Assembly (NCBI RefSeq): GCF_001571285.1
Contig: NZ_BCTM01000011.1
Coordinates: 124,001-188,000, forward strand
DNA from: Kluyvera cryocrescens NBRC 102467
GTDB taxonomy: Bacteria; Pseudomonadota; Gammaproteobacteria; Enterobacterales; Enterobacteriaceae
Length of the DNA stretch: 64,000 bases
Direction of reading: 5' to 3'
The notes beneath the pieces were generated by a model. The model saw only the letters and a program-made list of their open reading frames with translations. It did not search any database and was not told where the DNA came from. Positions 52,901 to 63,480 of the stretch are shown piece after piece (position 1 is the stretch's first letter; the number at the start of each line of letters is the position of its first letter). Both the position numbers and the translations under genes were made by a program.

Positions 52901-53458
52901 TATGTCGGCGGCTATAGGCTAAAAGACATGCATCCGACAGAACGTGGTAAAGTGACCACGGCTGCGGGGCTCGTGATTGCTGCAAGGGTTATGGTCACCA
53001 AGCGCGGCAATCGTATCGGCATCTGTACGCTGGATGACCGTTCCGGGCGGCTAGAGGTGATGCTCTTCACCGAGGCCCTGGAAAAATACCAGCATCTGCT
53101 GGAAAACGACCGCATACTTATCGTCAGCGGACAGGTCAGCTTTGATGACTTCAGCGGCGGCCTTAAAATGATGGCCCGCGAAGTGATGGACATTGACGAA
53201 GCCCGGGAAAAATACGCTCGCGGGCTTGCTATCTCGCTGACGGACAGGCAAATTGATGACCAGCTTTTAAACCGACTCCGTCAGTCTCTGGAACCCCACC
53301 GTTCGGGAACCATTCCAGTACATCTCTACTATCAGAGGGCGGATGCACGTGCGCGGTTGCGTTTCGGTGCAACCTGGCGTGTCTCTCCGAGCGATCGTTT
53401 ACTCAACGATCTGCGTAGCCTCATCGGTTCGGAGCAGGTGGAACTGGAGTTTGACTAA
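49976..53458 (+). CDS. dnaE: DNA polymerase III alpha subunit
   Basis: Replicative polymerase catalytic subunit, 1160 residues as in E. coli. N-terminal PHP domain ([15 protein letters not shown]), palm with the two catalytic Asp in [14 protein letters not shown] and the third acidic residue downstream, the helix-hairpin-helix region, the internal clamp-binding motif QADMF starting at residue 920, then the OB fold and tau-binding C-terminus. All match E. coli positions. accA follows 12 nt after the stop. Confidence 0.98.
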   Translation: MAEPRFVHLRVHSDYSMIDGLAKTGPLVKKAAALGMPALAITDFTNLCGLVKFYGAGHGAGIKPIVGADFHVQSELFGDELTQLTVLAANNVGYQNLTLLISKAYQRGYGAAGPIIDRDWLIELKEGLILLSGARMGDVGRALLRGNTALVEQCVAFYEEHFPDAYFLELIRTGRQDEEAYLHAAVALAETRGLPVVATNDVRFLEPGDFDAHEIRVAIHDGFTLDDPKRPRNYSSQQYMRSEEEMCELFSDIPEALENSVEIAKRCNVTVRLGEYFLPQFPTGDMTTEDFLVAKSHEGLEERLEFLFPDPEVRAQKRPPYDERLEIELKVINQMGFPGYFLIVMEFIQWSKDNGVPVGPGRGSGAGSLVAYALKITDLDPLEFDLLFERFLNPERVSMPDFDVDFCMEKRDQVIEHVADMYGRDAVSQIITFGTMAAKAVIRDVGRVLGHPYGFVDRISKLVPPDPGMTLAKAFEAEPQLPEIYEADEEVRALIDMARKLEGVTRNAGKHAGGVVIAPTKITDFAPLYCDEQGLHPVTQFDKNDVEYAGLVKFDFLGLRTLTIINWALEMINARRERNGEPPLDIAAIPLDDKKSFDMLQRSETTAVFQLESRGMKDLIKRLQPDCFEDMIALVALFRPGPLQSGMVDNFIDRKHGREEISYPDVQWQHECLKPVLEPTYGIILYQEQVMQIAQELSGYTLGGADMLRRAMGKKKPEEMAKQRGTFEEGAKKRGVDGELAMKIFDLVEKFAGYGFNKSHSAAYALVSYQTLWLKAHYPAEFMAAVMTADMDNTEKVVGLVDECWRMGLKILPPDINSGLYHFHVNQDGEIVYGIGAIKGVGEGPIEAIIEARNNGGYFRELFDLCARTDTKKLNRRVLEKLIMSGAFDRLGPHRAALMNSLGDALKAADQHAKAEAIGQADMFGVLAEEPEQIEQSYANCMPWPEHTVLEGERETLGLYLTGHPINQYLKEIERYVGGYRLKDMHPTERGKVTTAAGLVIAARVMVTKRGNRIGICTLDDRSGRLEVMLFTEALEKYQHLLENDRILIVSGQVSFDDFSGGLKMMAREVMDIDEAREKYARGLAISLTDRQIDDQLLNRLRQSLEPHRSGTIPVHLYYQRADARARLRFGATWRVSPSDRLLNDLRSLIGSEQVELEFD

Positions 53459-53470
53459 TACAGGAATACT

Positions 53471-54430
53471 ATGAGTCTGAATTTCCTTGATTTTGAACAG
53501 CCGATTGCAGAGCTGGAAGCAAAAATCGATTCTCTGACTGCGGTTAGCCGTCAGGATGAGAAACTGGATATTAATATCGACGAAGAAGTGCATCGTCTGC
53601 GCGAAAAAAGCGTAGAGCTGACGCGCAAAATCTTTGCCGATCTCGGCGCATGGCAGGTAGCCCAGCTGGCTCGCCACCCACAGCGTCCGTACACCCTGGA
53701 TTATGTCCGTCTGGCGTTTGATGAATTTGACGAACTGGCGGGCGATCGCGCTTATGCTGACGATAAAGCCATCGTTGGCGGTATCGCACGTCTGGACGGT
53801 CGTCCGGTGATGATCATTGGTCATCAGAAAGGTCGTGAAACCAAAGAAAAAATCCGTCGCAACTTCGGCATGCCGGCACCGGAAGGTTACCGTAAAGCCC
53901 TGCGTCTGATGGAAATGGCCGAGCGCTTCAACATGCCTATCGTGACCTTCATTGACACCCCGGGTGCCTACCCTGGTGTCGGCGCAGAAGAGCGTGGCCA
54001 GTCTGAAGCTATCGCCCGCAACCTGCGCGAAATGTCACGTCTGAGCGTACCGGTTATCTGCACTGTTATCGGTGAAGGTGGTTCCGGCGGCGCGCTGGCG
54101 ATTGGCGTGGGTGATAAAGTGAATATGTTGCAGTACAGCACCTATTCCGTTATCTCTCCAGAAGGCTGTGCTTCCATTCTGTGGAAAAGCGCGGACAAAG
54201 CACCGCTGGCGGCTGAAGCCATGGGCATCATCGCACCGCGTCTGAAAGAGCTGAAGCTTATCGATTCCATTATTCCGGAACCGCTGGGCGGCGCACACCG
54301 TAACCCGGAAGCTATTGCCGCTTCGCTGAAAGCGCAGTTGCTGGCCGATCTGGCAGACCTCGATGTGCTGAGCAAAGAAGATCTGCTCAACCGTCGCTAC
54401 CAGCGTCTGATGACATACGGCTACGCGTAA
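53471..54430 (+). CDS. accA: Acetyl-CoA carboxylase carboxyltransferase subunit alpha
   Basis: 319 residues as in E. coli; with AccD it transfers the carboxyl group from biotin to acetyl-CoA, the first committed step in fatty acid synthesis. The crotonase-like core has the oxyanion and CoA segments [20 protein letters not shown] and [16 protein letters not shown]-terminus [20 protein letters not shown] is standard. A strong terminator follows. Confidence 0.98.
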   Translation: MSLNFLDFEQPIAELEAKIDSLTAVSRQDEKLDINIDEEVHRLREKSVELTRKIFADLGAWQVAQLARHPQRPYTLDYVRLAFDEFDELAGDRAYADDKAIVGGIARLDGRPVMIIGHQKGRETKEKIRRNFGMPAPEGYRKALRLMEMAERFNMPIVTFIDTPGAYPGVGAEERGQSEAIARNLREMSRLSVPVICTVIGEGGSGGALAIGVGDKVNMLQYSTYSVISPEGCASILWKSADKAPLAAEAMGIIAPRLKELKLIDSIIPEPLGGAHRNPEAIAASLKAQLLADLADLDVLSKEDLLNRRYQRLMTYGYA

Positions 54431-54455
54431 TACGAACATAAGACGTTCCTGAAAA

Positions 54456-54480
54456 GGGCCACAGTTTGTGGCCCTTTTTT
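54456..54480 (+). terminator. accA rho-independent terminator
   Basis: Stem 54456-54463 with 54467-54474 (GGGCCACA / TGTGGCCC), loop GTT, followed by six T residues. It ends the long envelope-replication transcript. Confidence 0.92.
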
Positions 54481-54534
54481 ATTACCTGCGGCCCGGGTGC
54501 GCTATGATAGGTGAAGGTTTTCCAGGAGGAACGC

Positions 54535-56685
54535 ATGAATATTATTGCCATTATGGGGCCGCACGGCGTCTACTACAAAGACGAGCCGATCAAGGAGCTG
54601 GAGGCGGCCCTTATCGCCCAGGGCTTCAAAATTATCTGGCCGCAGAACAGTGCTGACCTGCTGAAGTTTATTGAGCACAACCCGCGCATTAGCGGCGTGA
54701 TATTCGATTGGGACGAGTACAGCGTCGATCTTTGCGGTGAGATTAATCAGCTCAATGAGTACCTGCCGCTTTACGCCTTTATTAATGCTCACTCTACGAT
54801 GGATGTTAGCGCGCATGATATGCGTATGGCGCTATGGTTCTTCGAATACGCATTAGGCCAGGCAGAGGATATCGCCACCCGCATCCGGCAGTATAACGAC
54901 GAATATCTCGATAACATCACGCCGCCGTTTACCAAAGCGCTATTTACCTACGTCACTGAGGGCAAGTACACCTTCTGCACGCCGGGGCATATGGCGGGGA
55001 CGGCCTACCAGAAAAGCCCGGTGGGCTGCCTGTTTTACGATTTCTTTGGCGCCAATACGCTTAAAGCGGATGTCTCTATCTCGGTGACCGAATTAGGTTC
55101 GTTGCTTGACCATACCGGTCCGCATCTGGAAGCGGAGGAGTACATCGCGCGTACCTTCGGTGCTGAGCAAAGCTATATGGTCACCAACGGTACCTCAACG
55201 TCGAATAAAATCGTCGGTATGTATGCGGCTCCCAGCGGCAGCACGCTGCTGATTGACCGAAACTGCCATAAATCCCTGGCACATCTACTGATGATGAACG
55301 ACGTCGTGCCGCTCTGGCTGAAGCCGACGCGTAACGCGCTGGGTATTTTGGGAGGGATTCCGAAGCGAGAATTCACCCGCGATAGCCTGCAGCAGAAAGT
55401 TAATGCCACTGAGAATGCGCAGTGGCCGGTACATGCGGTGATCACCAACTCCACCTATGACGGGCTGCTGTATAACACCAACTGGATCAAGCAGACTCTC
55501 GATGTACCGTCTATCCATTTTGATTCAGCCTGGGTGCCCTACACCCACTTCCATCCGATCTACCAGGGCAAAAGCGGTATGAGCGGCGAGCGTGTGCCGG
55601 GGAAAGTATTCTTCGAAACTCAGTCCACGCACAAAATGCTGGCGGCACTTTCACAAGCATCGCTGATACACATTAAAGGTGACTACGATGAAGATACCTT
55701 CAATGAAGCCTTTATGATGCACACCTCTACGTCGCCAAGTTATCCGATTGTCGCCTCGATAGAGACAGCGGCGGCGATGCTGCGCGGTAACCCGGGTAAA
55801 CGGCTGATTAATCGTTCGGTCGAACGAGCGCTGCATTTCCGTAAAGAAGTGCAGCGACTACGGGAAGAGTCAGATAGCTGGTTCTTCGACATTTGGCAGC
55901 CGGAAGAGATCGATGAGGCCGAGTGTTGGCCTGTGGCTCCGGGGGAAGATTGGCACGGGTTCAGCGACGCGGATGCCGATCATATGTTCCTCGATCCGGT
56001 GAAAGTGACGATCCTGACGCCGGGTATGGATGAGCAGGGAAACATGAGCGATGAGGGGATCCCGGCAGCGCTGGTGGCGAAATACCTCGACGAGCACGGA
56101 GTGGTCGTCGAGAAAACCGGCCCCTACAACCTGCTGTTCCTGTTCAGCATTGGGATCGATAAAACCCGGGCGATGGGGCTGCTTCGCGGTTTGACGGAGT
56201 TTAAGCGCGCCTACGATCTTAATCTGCGGGTGAAAAACATGCTGCCGGATCTGTATGCGGAAGATCCTGATTTTTACCGCAACATGCGTATTCAGGATTT
56301 AGCGCAGGGGATCCACCGGCTGATCCGCCAGCACGACCTGCCAAGCTTAATGCTGCGGGCGTTTGACGTATTGCCGGAGATGAAACTGACGCCGCACCGC
56401 GCATGGCAGAAACAGATCAAAGGCGAAGTAGAAACCATCGCACTGGAAGATTTAGTGGGCCGTATCTCCGCTAATATGATCCTACCGTATCCACCGGGGG
56501 TGCCATTGTTGATGCCGGGCGAAATGATTACTGCTGAGAGCCGCTCGGTGCTCGATTTCCTGCTGATGCTCTGTTCCGTTGGACGACATTATCCGGGCTT
56601 TGAAACCGATATCCATGGTGCAAAACGCGATGAAAACGGCGTCTACCGTGTGAGAGTCCTAAAAAACCCTGAAGGGGTTGCGTGA
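54535..56685 (+). CDS. ldcC: Lysine decarboxylase LdcC (constitutive type)
   Basis: PLP decarboxylase of 716 residues that makes cadaverine from lysine. N-terminal wing domain, then the fold-type I core with the PLP lysine Lys367 in QSTHKMLAALSQAS, the aspartate in HFDSAWVPYTHFHP, and a C-terminal domain ending VYRVRVLKNPEGVA, four residues longer than E. coli LdcC. Sequence and the accA neighbour identify it as LdcC and not the acid-induced CadA. I start at ATG 54535 with CCAGGAGGA upstream; the in-frame 54511 start overlaps that site. yaeR follows 50 bp later. Confidence 0.95.
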   Translation: MNIIAIMGPHGVYYKDEPIKELEAALIAQGFKIIWPQNSADLLKFIEHNPRISGVIFDWDEYSVDLCGEINQLNEYLPLYAFINAHSTMDVSAHDMRMALWFFEYALGQAEDIATRIRQYNDEYLDNITPPFTKALFTYVTEGKYTFCTPGHMAGTAYQKSPVGCLFYDFFGANTLKADVSISVTELGSLLDHTGPHLEAEEYIARTFGAEQSYMVTNGTSTSNKIVGMYAAPSGSTLLIDRNCHKSLAHLLMMNDVVPLWLKPTRNALGILGGIPKREFTRDSLQQKVNATENAQWPVHAVITNSTYDGLLYNTNWIKQTLDVPSIHFDSAWVPYTHFHPIYQGKSGMSGERVPGKVFFETQSTHKMLAALSQASLIHIKGDYDEDTFNEAFMMHTSTSPSYPIVASIETAAAMLRGNPGKRLINRSVERALHFRKEVQRLREESDSWFFDIWQPEEIDEAECWPVAPGEDWHGFSDADADHMFLDPVKVTILTPGMDEQGNMSDEGIPAALVAKYLDEHGVVVEKTGPYNLLFLFSIGIDKTRAMGLLRGLTEFKRAYDLNLRVKNMLPDLYAEDPDFYRNMRIQDLAQGIHRLIRQHDLPSLMLRAFDVLPEMKLTPHRAWQKQIKGEVETIALEDLVGRISANMILPYPPGVPLLMPGEMITAESRSVLDFLLMLCSVGRHYPGFETDIHGAKRDENGVYRVRVLKNPEGVA

Positions 56686-56735
56686 TAGCGCCCTGCACGG
56701 TTAACGTGCTGGGACACGGTTAACGGAGAAACACG

Positions 56736-57125
56736 ATGTTAGGATTAAAACAGATTCATCACATTGCGATTATTGCTACCGATTATGCGAAGAGTAAGTC
56801 CTTTTACTGCGATATTCTCGGCTTTACGCTGCAAAGCGAGGTGTATCGTGAGGCGCGCGATTCGTGGAAAGGCGATCTGGCATTAAACGGTCAGTATGTG
56901 ATTGAGCTGTTTTCCTTCCCGTTTCCCCCGGCGCGCCCGAGCCGGCCGGAGGCCTGCGGGCTTCGCCATCTGGCCTTTAGCGTCGAGGATATCGATGCGG
57001 CCGTAGCGCACCTGACGGCTCACGGGATTGCCTGTGAAGCGATCCGCATCGATCCGTTTACCGATAAGCGCTTTACGTTTTTCAACGATCCTGACGGCCT
57101 ACCGCTGGAACTCTATCAGCAGTAA
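56736..57125 (+). CDS. yaeR: VOC/glyoxalase-like protein YaeR
   Basis: A 129-residue member of the vicinal oxygen chelate superfamily, the same length as E. coli YaeR. Two beta-alpha-beta-beta-beta modules are seen: LKQIHHIAIIATDYAKSKSFY and CGLRHLAFSVEDIDAAVAHL, with metal-ligand candidates His in each and Glu near the C-terminus (GLPLELYQQ). The substrate is not known. GGAGAAAC precedes the start. It lies between ldcC and tilS on the same strand. Confidence 0.93.
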   Translation: MLGLKQIHHIAIIATDYAKSKSFYCDILGFTLQSEVYREARDSWKGDLALNGQYVIELFSFPFPPARPSRPEACGLRHLAFSVEDIDAAVAHLTAHGIACEAIRIDPFTDKRFTFFNDPDGLPLELYQQ

Positions 57126-57188
57126 GGCTTGTCAGCGTCAGCCCGGACGGGTAACGTGCCGGGCAATGCTCGCTTTCATGATAAGACG

Positions 57189-58490
57189 ATGACCCAACCT
57201 TCACTTGTGCAACAGCTTTCTCCGCACCGCCAGTTTCTGGTGGCGTTTAGCGGTGGCCTGGATTCGACGGTGCTGCTGCATCAACTGGTGTGCTGGCGGC
57301 AGCAGAACCCTGATATTGCGCTGCGAGCAATCCATATCCATCACGGAATTAGCGCCAATGCGGATAGCTGGGTGATGCACTGCCAGCAGGTGTGCGAAGC
57401 CTGGCAAGTGCCGCTGGTGGTGGAACGCGTCACTCTGGCCCAGCGTGGGATTGGCCTTGAAGCAGAGGCCAGAGAGGCGCGCTACCAAGCATTTCGTGAC
57501 GCGCTCACCCCAGGCGAGGTGTTGGTTACGGCGCAGCATCTCGACGATCAAAGCGAAACCCTGCTATTGGCATTAAAGCGCGGCAGTGGCCCGGCAGGGC
57601 TGGCGGCGATGCCCGTCAATTCAGCATTTTCCCATACGCGGTTAATTCGACCGCTGCTGCATACCACGCGCGATGCTTTGCTGGAGTGGGCGAATACCCA
57701 CGCGCTGATCTGGATTGAAGATGAGAGCAATCAGGACGATGCCTACGATCGCAATTTCTTGCGCTTGCGGGTGCTGCCACTCCTTAACGCGCGTTGGCCG
57801 CACTTTGCGCAAGCCGCTGCGCGCAGTGCCGAACTGTGCGGTGAGCAAGAACAGTTACTGGACGAACTGCTGGCGGGAGAGCTAGCACGGCTGGTTTCGC
57901 CGGAAGGGGCATTGGCTATCGCCCCGCTGGCGGAGATGAGCGTGCCGAAGCGGTCGGCACTTTTGCGCCGCTGGTTGGCGTTGCACCACGCGGCGATGCC
58001 GTCGCGGGAGATGTTGTCCCGCTTATGGCAAGAAGTGGCTCTGGCGCGCGAGGATGCGACGCCGTGCGTCCGCTTGGGTAGCTTTGAGGTACGACGTTTC
58101 CAGCAACAACTATGGTGGGTAAGGGCGCAAACCGGGCAAACGGAAACCGTGCTAGCGTGGCCCAATCCCCGAGATTTACTGACGCTGCCGGATAATCTCG
58201 GTACGCTGCGTCTGCTTTCAGGTGGTCATATTCGCCCCGCCGGTGCAGACGAAGCGGTGACGGTCCGCTTTAAAGCGCCGGGAATGTTGCATATTGTTGG
58301 GCGTAACGGCGGGCGTAAGCTAAAAAAAATCTGGCAGGAGCTGGGCGTACCGCCGTGGCAGAGAGATAAAACGCCAATGCTGTTTTACGGCGAGACATTG
58401 ATTGCGGTAGCAGGAGTGTTCGTCACACTGGACGGCGTTTGCGATGCGGGGAAGGGCGTCACGCTACAATGGGAGAGAACGGGCGACTAA
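57189..58490 (+). CDS. tilS: tRNA(Ile)-lysidine synthase TilS
   Basis: Adds lysine to C34 of tRNA-Ile(CAU), which changes its reading from AUG to AUA; essential. It has 433 residues (E. coli 432). PP-loop ATP motif [13 protein letters not shown], substrate region [20 protein letters not shown], and a C-terminal TilS domain ([20 protein letters not shown]). I chose ATG 57189 ([15 protein letters not shown]); the frame is open to 57129 but those residues are not family-like. The 3' end forms part of a hairpin terminator. Confidence 0.96.
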   Translation: MTQPSLVQQLSPHRQFLVAFSGGLDSTVLLHQLVCWRQQNPDIALRAIHIHHGISANADSWVMHCQQVCEAWQVPLVVERVTLAQRGIGLEAEAREARYQAFRDALTPGEVLVTAQHLDDQSETLLLALKRGSGPAGLAAMPVNSAFSHTRLIRPLLHTTRDALLEWANTHALIWIEDESNQDDAYDRNFLRLRVLPLLNARWPHFAQAAARSAELCGEQEQLLDELLAGELARLVSPEGALAIAPLAEMSVPKRSALLRRWLALHHAAMPSREMLSRLWQEVALAREDATPCVRLGSFEVRRFQQQLWWVRAQTGQTETVLAWPNPRDLLTLPDNLGTLRLLSGGHIRPAGADEAVTVRFKAPGMLHIVGRNGGRKLKKIWQELGVPPWQRDKTPMLFYGETLIAVAGVFVTLDGVCDAGKGVTLQWERTGD

Positions 58491-58500
58491 GCCGCCCGTT
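58478..58500. terminator. Bidirectional terminator at tilS/rof ends
   Basis: Stem 58478-58485 with 58493-58500 (AACGGGCG / CGCCCGTT), loop containing the tilS stop codon. Serves converging tilS and rof; the flanking T/A runs are short, so efficiency is uncertain. Confidence 0.65.
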
Positions 58501-58506
58501 TCTGAA

Positions 58507-58767
58507 TTATGATTCGCTGACAACCACGGTGCCGATTTCGGGGTGGCTGAAGCTGGTAATGCGGTCAAGCCGCAGTTCGCGGAGCTCACCGGCACTGTCG
58601 ACGACCAGGTATTCCACATTTTTACGGGAGACCAGATCGTGTGCTTTGGCCTGCAGCACTTCGCCGTCTTTCAGTTCCAGCGCCAGAACGAGATGGTGCT
58701 GGCAGGCAAGCTCGAGATTGTCATAGTCATCGCAATTGATGGGTTGATAAGTATCATTCATCGACAT
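58507..58767 (-). CDS. rof: Rho-binding antiterminator Rof
   Basis: Small inhibitor of transcription factor Rho, 86 residues, nearly identical to E. coli Rof (YaeO): [20 protein letters not shown] and the beta-barrel core ending [14 protein letters not shown]. It binds the Rho primary RNA site and lowers Rho-dependent termination. Its start overlaps the 3' end of yaeP by 14 bases, so the two are coupled. Confidence 0.95.
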   Translation of the reverse strand: MSMNDTYQPINCDDYDNLELACQHHLVLALELKDGEVLQAKAHDLVSRKNVEYLVVDSAGELRELRLDRITSFSHPEIGTVVVSES

Positions 58768-58954
58768 AATCGCTCACCAGTAAGTTTGCCGCTGCATATG
58801 CAGCTTTGTCCCTGACTGACTCAGAAAGGGCGTCATCCGCCGCAACTTCGTTCAAAACCTTCAGTACACAGCCCAGCGCGTCTGGGATATACCCCAAATC
58901 ACCGCTGGCAATTTCCGCATAGCGTTGACGAATTAATTCACAATAGTTGCCCAC
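58754..58954 (-). CDS. yaeP: UPF0253 family protein YaeP
   Basis: A 66-residue conserved protein of unknown function, [20 protein letters not shown] onward, matching E. coli YaeP in length. It is mostly helical by composition. It leads the yaeP-rof pair, overlapping rof by 14 bases, and has GGAGGG just before the start. It is divergent from yaeQ with a 177-bp gap containing both promoters. Confidence 0.92.
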   Translation of the reverse strand: MGNYCELIRQRYAEIASGDLGYIPDALGCVLKVLNEVAADDALSESVRDKAAYAAANLLVSDYVDE

Positions 58955-59131
58955 ATGCCCTCCTGTCAGCGCTTCAATTAAGCCTATGAAGATAATCTCT
59001 GTTTAGCAAGGTGACTATATCATACTCATTTAAGCATTATCAGCGAGATGAGCGTCGGCAGATGTAATTGAGGACAGCCTTTTGCCCTTGATTTCGCTAC
59101 AATGAGCACCATTTTTCGCAGGAGTTACCCC

Positions 59132-59677
59132 ATGGCGCTGAAAGCGACAATTTATAAAGCGGTGGTTAACGTGGCGGATATCGACCGCAACCAGTTTCTG
59201 GACGCGTCTTTAACGCTGGCCCGCCACCCGTCAGAAACCCAGGAGCGCATGATGCTGCGCCTGCTGGCGTGGATCAAATACGCCGATGAGCGTTTGCAGT
59301 TCACCCGCGGTCTCTCTTCCGAAGACGAGCCGGAGGCCTGGCTGCGTAACGATCATCTGGGTATCGACCTGTGGATTGAACTGGGGCTGCCGGATGAACG
59401 ACGGATAAAAAAAGCCTGCAGCCAGTCGCAGGAAGTGGCCCTGTTTACCTACAACAGCCGCTCGGCGGAAATCTGGTGGCAGCAGAACCAAAGTAAGATG
59501 GCGGGGTTTAAAAACCTGAGCATCTGGTATCTGGATGATGAGCAGTTGGCAAAGCTCAGCGCGTTTGCCGAGCGTACGATGACGCTGCAAGCCACGCTGC
59601 AGGAAGGGGCAATTTGGCTTTCTGACGCTCAGAATAATCTGGAAATTCATTTTACGGCCTGGCAGACACCCGCATGA
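59132..59677 (+). CDS. yaeQ: YaeQ family protein (PD-(D/E)XK-like fold)
   Basis: Conserved protein of 181 residues with no settled function. Structural relatives of YaeQ have a variant PD-(D/E)XK nuclease fold. The protein starts [20 protein letters not shown] and includes [20 protein letters not shown], which may hold the acidic and lysine residues of that fold. I chose ATG 59132 with CAGGAG upstream; the in-frame ATG at 59102 lies before that site. The 3' end overlaps arfB by four bases. Confidence 0.92.
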   Translation: MALKATIYKAVVNVADIDRNQFLDASLTLARHPSETQERMMLRLLAWIKYADERLQFTRGLSSEDEPEAWLRNDHLGIDLWIELGLPDERRIKKACSQSQEVALFTYNSRSAEIWWQQNQSKMAGFKNLSIWYLDDEQLAKLSAFAERTMTLQATLQEGAIWLSDAQNNLEIHFTAWQTPA

Positions 59678-60087
59678 TTACGCTTTCTGGACAGGTCAGT
59701 ATTCCGGATGATGAGCTAACCATTACCGCTATTCGCGCCCAAGGGGCGGGCGGTCAGCATGTGAATAAGACCTCAACGGCGATTCATTTGCGTTTTGACA
59801 TCCGGGCCTCCAGCCTGCCAGAGTATTATAAAGAGCGCCTTTTGGCCGCCAGCCACCACTTAATTTCTGCTGACGGTGTGATTATCATTAAGGCGCAGGA
59901 ATACCGTAGCCAGGAGATGAACCGCGAAGCGGCGATCGCACGCCTGGTTTCGGTGATTCAAATGCTGACGACAGAACAAAAGAGCCGACGCCCGACGCGC
60001 CCGACGCGCGCCTCAAAAGAGCGGCGGCTGAACACGAAAGCGCAAAAATCGTCAGTGAAATCGATGCGCGGCAAGGTTCGCTACTAA
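59674..60087 (+). CDS. arfB: Alternative ribosome-rescue factor ArfB
   Basis: Peptidyl-tRNA hydrolase YaeJ/ArfB, 137 residues (E. coli 140), which rescues stalled ribosomes lacking a stop codon. GGQ motif at residues 26-28 ([15 protein letters not shown]). The basic C-terminal tail ([19 protein letters not shown]) enters the empty mRNA channel. It overlaps yaeQ by ATGA and is therefore translationally coupled to it. Confidence 0.96.
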   Translation: MITLSGQVSIPDDELTITAIRAQGAGGQHVNKTSTAIHLRFDIRASSLPEYYKERLLAASHHLISADGVIIIKAQEYRSQEMNREAAIARLVSVIQMLTTEQKSRRPTRPTRASKERRLNTKAQKSSVKSMRGKVRY

Positions 60088-60123
60088 GCTAAATGTGGAT
60101 GACATAAGAATAAGGAATTGAGG

Positions 60124-60822
60124 GTGAAAAAAGCGATATTGGCCATTGCGGCCACCGGGATGCTGTTTGGTCTTTTCGGATGTAATAATTCGGAAATGGC
60201 GACGCTAAAACCGACTCACTCTGCAGAGTTAACGCCAATGCAGCAGAGCTGGCGCGGAGTCATTCCGTGTGCTGATTGCGAAGGCATTGAAACCTCGCTG
60301 TTCCTCGATAAGGACGGCACCTGGGTGATGAACGAACATTATCAGGGCGTAAGCCGTGAACCGTCGTCATTTGGTTCCTACGGTACCTGGGCGCGGACCG
60401 CCGATAAGTTGGTCCTGACCGATAGCCATGGTGAGAAATCTTTCTATCGTGCGAAAGGCGATAAGCTGGAGATGCTTGACCGTGAAGGTAACCCGATTGA
60501 ATCTAAGCTGAACTATACGCTGGAGCCGGTAAAGGCTGATTTGCCAACGACGCCAATGGCGATGCGCGGGATGTACTTCTACATGGCAGACGCGGCAACC
60601 TTTACCGACTGTACGACCGGCAAGCGTGTGGCTGTAGCGAATAACGCACAGCTGGAGCGTGACTATGCCGCTGCGCAGGGGAGTGATAGCAAACCGGTGC
60701 TGCTGGTGGTGGAAGGGCACTTTACCCTGGAGCCAAACCCGGATACCGGCGTGATGGTTAAAACGCTCGCGGCCAGTAAAGAAGCGAAGTTTGTCCCAGG
60801 TAAAGACTGTTTGAGTAAATAA
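60124..60822 (+). CDS. nlpE: Envelope stress lipoprotein NlpE
   Basis: Outer-membrane lipoprotein of 232 residues that signals surface attachment or lipoprotein defects to CpxA. The lipobox LFGC gives lipidated Cys20. CxxC at Cys49/Cys52 (IPCADCEGIETSLF) and a second cysteine pair in FTDCTTGK and GKDCLSK are kept; the latter forms the redox-sensing C-terminal disulfide in E. coli. I chose GTG 60124 because AAGGA at 60112-60116 is spaced seven bases from it; TTG 60118 would be too close. A shared terminator separates it from proS. Confidence 0.94.
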   Translation: MKKAILAIAATGMLFGLFGCNNSEMATLKPTHSAELTPMQQSWRGVIPCADCEGIETSLFLDKDGTWVMNEHYQGVSREPSSFGSYGTWARTADKLVLTDSHGEKSFYRAKGDKLEMLDREGNPIESKLNYTLEPVKADLPTTPMAMRGMYFYMADAATFTDCTTGKRVAVANNAQLERDYAAAQGSDSKPVLLVVEGHFTLEPNPDTGVMVKTLAASKEAKFVPGKDCLSK

Positions 60823-60875
60823 AAGGCCTCGCATTATTTCGGCCTGCCTTAACGCACCGAGCGTGACCCCAAAAG

Positions 60876-60907
60876 AAAAAGCCTCGCATGTTGCGAGGCT
60901 TTTTTTA
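60876..60907. terminator. Bidirectional terminator between nlpE and proS
   Basis: Stem 60881-60888 with 60892-60899 (GCCTCGCA / TGCGAGGC), loop TGT, flanked by an A-run at the left and a T-run at the right, functional for both converging genes. A second small REP-like hairpin (TGCGG 60916-60920 with CCGCA 60929-60933) lies between it and the proS stop. Confidence 0.9.
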
Positions 60908-60941
60908 TCACCGGATGCGGTATCAATGCCGCACCGTTTGA

Positions 60942-62660
60942 TTAACCTTTGATGGCTTTCACCAGGTAATCAACGATATCGCCGGTTTTGATCAGCTGCT
61001 TATCGCCGTTACGACGGTATTTATACTCAATATCATCGTTGTCGAGGTTACGGTCGCCCAACACGATGGTGTGCGGAATACCGATGAGTTCCATATCCGC
61101 AAACATCACGCCTGGGCGCTCTTTACGATCGTCCATCAGCACTTCGATACCCTGAGCGCGCAGCTCGGCGTACAGCTTCTCTGCCAGCTCCTGAACACGG
61201 TAGGATTTGTGCATGTTCATTGGCAGGATAGCAACCTGGAATGGGGCAATGGCGTCAGGCCACAGAATACCGCGATCGTCAAAGTTCTGCTCGATAGCCG
61301 CAGCGACGACGCGAGTCACCCCGATGCCGTAGCAGCCCATGGTCAGGATCTGGTTACGACCGTCTTCGCCCTGAACGGAGGCTTTCATCGCTTCAGAGTA
61401 CTTGGTACCCAGCTGGAAGATATGGCCAACTTCGATACCACGCTTGATCAGCAACGTACCTTTGCCGTCCGGGCTTGGATCGCCGGCAACCACGTTACGG
61501 ATATCGGCAACTTCTGGCGTCGCGACATCGCGATCCCAGTTGATACCGAAATAGTGCTTACCATCGATGTTTGCGCCAGCGGCGAAATCGCTCATTGCCG
61601 CAACGGTACGGTCAATAACCACAGGAATCGGCATATTCACTGGACCCAGTGAGCCAGGGCCTGCCGGCACCAGCGCGCGGATTTCGGCTTCGGTAGCGAA
61701 GGTCAGCGGGCTGGCAACCTGCGCCAGTTTTTCTGCTTTGACTTCGTTCAGCTCGTGATCGCCGCGAACCAGCAGGGCAACCAGTGGGGATTTGCTGCCT
61801 TCCACGGCTTTCACCAGCAGTGTCTTGACGGTTTTCTCGATTGGCAGATTGAACTGCTCGACCAGCTCGGCAATGGTTTTCGCGTTTGGCGTATCAACCA
61901 GCGTCATTTCCTGAGTGGCAGCAGCGCGCGGCTCTTTTGGCGCCACGGCTTCTGCAAACTCGATGTTAGCAGCGTAGTCGGAAGAATCAGAGAAGATCAC
62001 ATCATCTTCACCGCTCTGTGCCAGCACCTGGAATTCGTGAGAGGCGCTACCGCCGATAGAACCGGTGTCAGCCTGTACGGCACGGAAATCCAGACCCATA
62101 CGGCTGAAGATCTTGCTGTAGGCCGCATACATCGCGTCGTAAGTTTCCTGCAGTGATTCCTGAGAGGTATGGAAAGAGTAGGCATCTTTCATCAGGAATT
62201 CACGGGAACGCATGACGCCGAAACGTGGGCGGACTTCGTCACGGAACTTGGTCTGGATCTGGAAGAAGTTCAGCGGCAGCTGTTTGTAAGAGCTCAGCTC
62301 GTTACGAATCAGGTCGGTGATCACTTCTTCGTGCGTTGGGCCAAGGACGAAAGAACGGTCGCCACGGTCAACAAAGCGCAGCAGTTCCGGGCCGTACTGT
62401 TCCCAGCGACCACTCTCCTGCCACAGTTCAGCGGGCTGAACCACGGGCATAGACACCTCGATGGCACCGGCGTTGTTCATCTCTTCACGCACGATGTTTT
62501 CGACTTTTTTCAGGACGCGCAGACCGGTCGGCAGCCAGGCATATAACCCAGAGGCCAGTTTGCGGATCATCCCGGCGCGCAGCATCAGCTGGTGGCTGAT
62601 GACCTCAGCGTCGGCAGGTGTCTCCTTCAGAGTGGAGAGCAGATATTGGCTAGTACGCAT
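60942..62660 (-). CDS. proS: Prolyl-tRNA synthetase
   Basis: Bacterial-type ProRS of 572 residues, as in E. coli. Class II core with motif 2 ([20 protein letters not shown]), motif 3 near [15 protein letters not shown], the inserted editing domain (about 224-407) and the C-terminal anticodon domain ending [12 protein letters not shown] chose ATG at 62658-62660 ([13 protein letters not shown]); an upstream start at 62720 would add 20 residues not seen in the family. It is downstream of trmO and rcsF on the same strand with a 112-bp gap. Confidence 0.97.
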   Translation of the reverse strand: MRTSQYLLSTLKETPADAEVISHQLMLRAGMIRKLASGLYAWLPTGLRVLKKVENIVREEMNNAGAIEVSMPVVQPAELWQESGRWEQYGPELLRFVDRGDRSFVLGPTHEEVITDLIRNELSSYKQLPLNFFQIQTKFRDEVRPRFGVMRSREFLMKDAYSFHTSQESLQETYDAMYAAYSKIFSRMGLDFRAVQADTGSIGGSASHEFQVLAQSGEDDVIFSDSSDYAANIEFAEAVAPKEPRAAATQEMTLVDTPNAKTIAELVEQFNLPIEKTVKTLLVKAVEGSKSPLVALLVRGDHELNEVKAEKLAQVASPLTFATEAEIRALVPAGPGSLGPVNMPIPVVIDRTVAAMSDFAAGANIDGKHYFGINWDRDVATPEVADIRNVVAGDPSPDGKGTLLIKRGIEVGHIFQLGTKYSEAMKASVQGEDGRNQILTMGCYGIGVTRVVAAAIEQNFDDRGILWPDAIAPFQVAILPMNMHKSYRVQELAEKLYAELRAQGIEVLMDDRKERPGVMFADMELIGIPHTIVLGDRNLDNDDIEYKYRRNGDKQLIKTGDIVDYLVKAIKG

Positions 62661-62772
62661 GTTGTTACGATTCCAGTTGGACGACAAAACAGGCTCAAAA
62701 CGAGCCTGGCACAAAAACAAAGTGATTTAGTTTACCAGCGAGAAAGAGATGTCAAAAGAGAGCGCGGAGAAA

Positions 62773-63480
62773 TTACCGGGTTTCCAGGGCAAAGACTTCA
62801 AATCCAGACGTCGTTACCCGCCAGCGGACGTTAAAATCCAGCAGCCAGACGGCGTAGGTTTTTCCCTCTTCCTCATTTTTACGATAGGCCGGACGCGGGT
62901 CTTGTGCGAGCACTTCGGCAATAAACTGACGCAGATGTGGGTAACGCTTCTCAAGCCCGATAAGCTGTTCGGCTATTTCTACGGTGAACGAGACATCAAC
63001 GCTGGCCTGAGGCGCATCCTGCGCGTAGCTGGCGCGTGCCTCCGGCAGAGACTCGGCAAACGGCAAATAGGGTTTGATATCCACAACCGGCGTTCCGTCC
63101 ACTAAGTCCAGCCCGCCCAGTTCCAGAATAACGTGTTCTTTCTGGCAGCGAATACCGCGCAGTTCAACCAGTGACATACCGATAGGGTTTGGTCGGAAGG
63201 TTGAACGGGTGGCGAAAACGCCCATGCGCGCGTTACCGCCGAGTCGGGGAGGGCGCACCGTTGGGCGCCAGCCGCCTTCCATCGTCTGATGAAAAACAAA
63301 CAGCACCCACAGATGGCTAAATGCTTCCAGGCCGCGCACGGCGTCAGCCTGGTTGTAGGGCGGCAGAAGATGCAGCTCACCGCTGCAACTTTTCACCAAC
63401 CCCGGTTGGCGAGGCACCGCAAACTTCTCTTTATAAGGAGAGCGGATAACGCCGATTTGTTCGAATGAGAAATGACTCAT
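62773..63480 (-). CDS. trmO: tRNA (adenine(37)-N6)-methyltransferase TrmO
   Basis: SAM-dependent enzyme (formerly YaeB/TsaA) of 235 residues that methylates N6 of t6A37 in tRNA-Thr. It belongs to the small class VIII beta-barrel methyltransferase family: N-terminal IGVIRSPYKEKFAVPRQPGL, the SAM-site block ATRSTFRPNPIGMSLVEL and GLDLVDGTPVVDIKPYLP. It overlaps rcsF by four bases (63477-63480) and so is coupled to it. Confidence 0.94.
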   Translation of the reverse strand: MSHFSFEQIGVIRSPYKEKFAVPRQPGLVKSCSGELHLLPPYNQADAVRGLEAFSHLWVLFVFHQTMEGGWRPTVRPPRLGGNARMGVFATRSTFRPNPIGMSLVELRGIRCQKEHVILELGGLDLVDGTPVVDIKPYLPFAESLPEARASYAQDAPQASVDVSFTVEIAEQLIGLEKRYPHLRQFIAEVLAQDPRPAYRKNEEEGKTYAVWLLDFNVRWRVTTSGFEVFALETR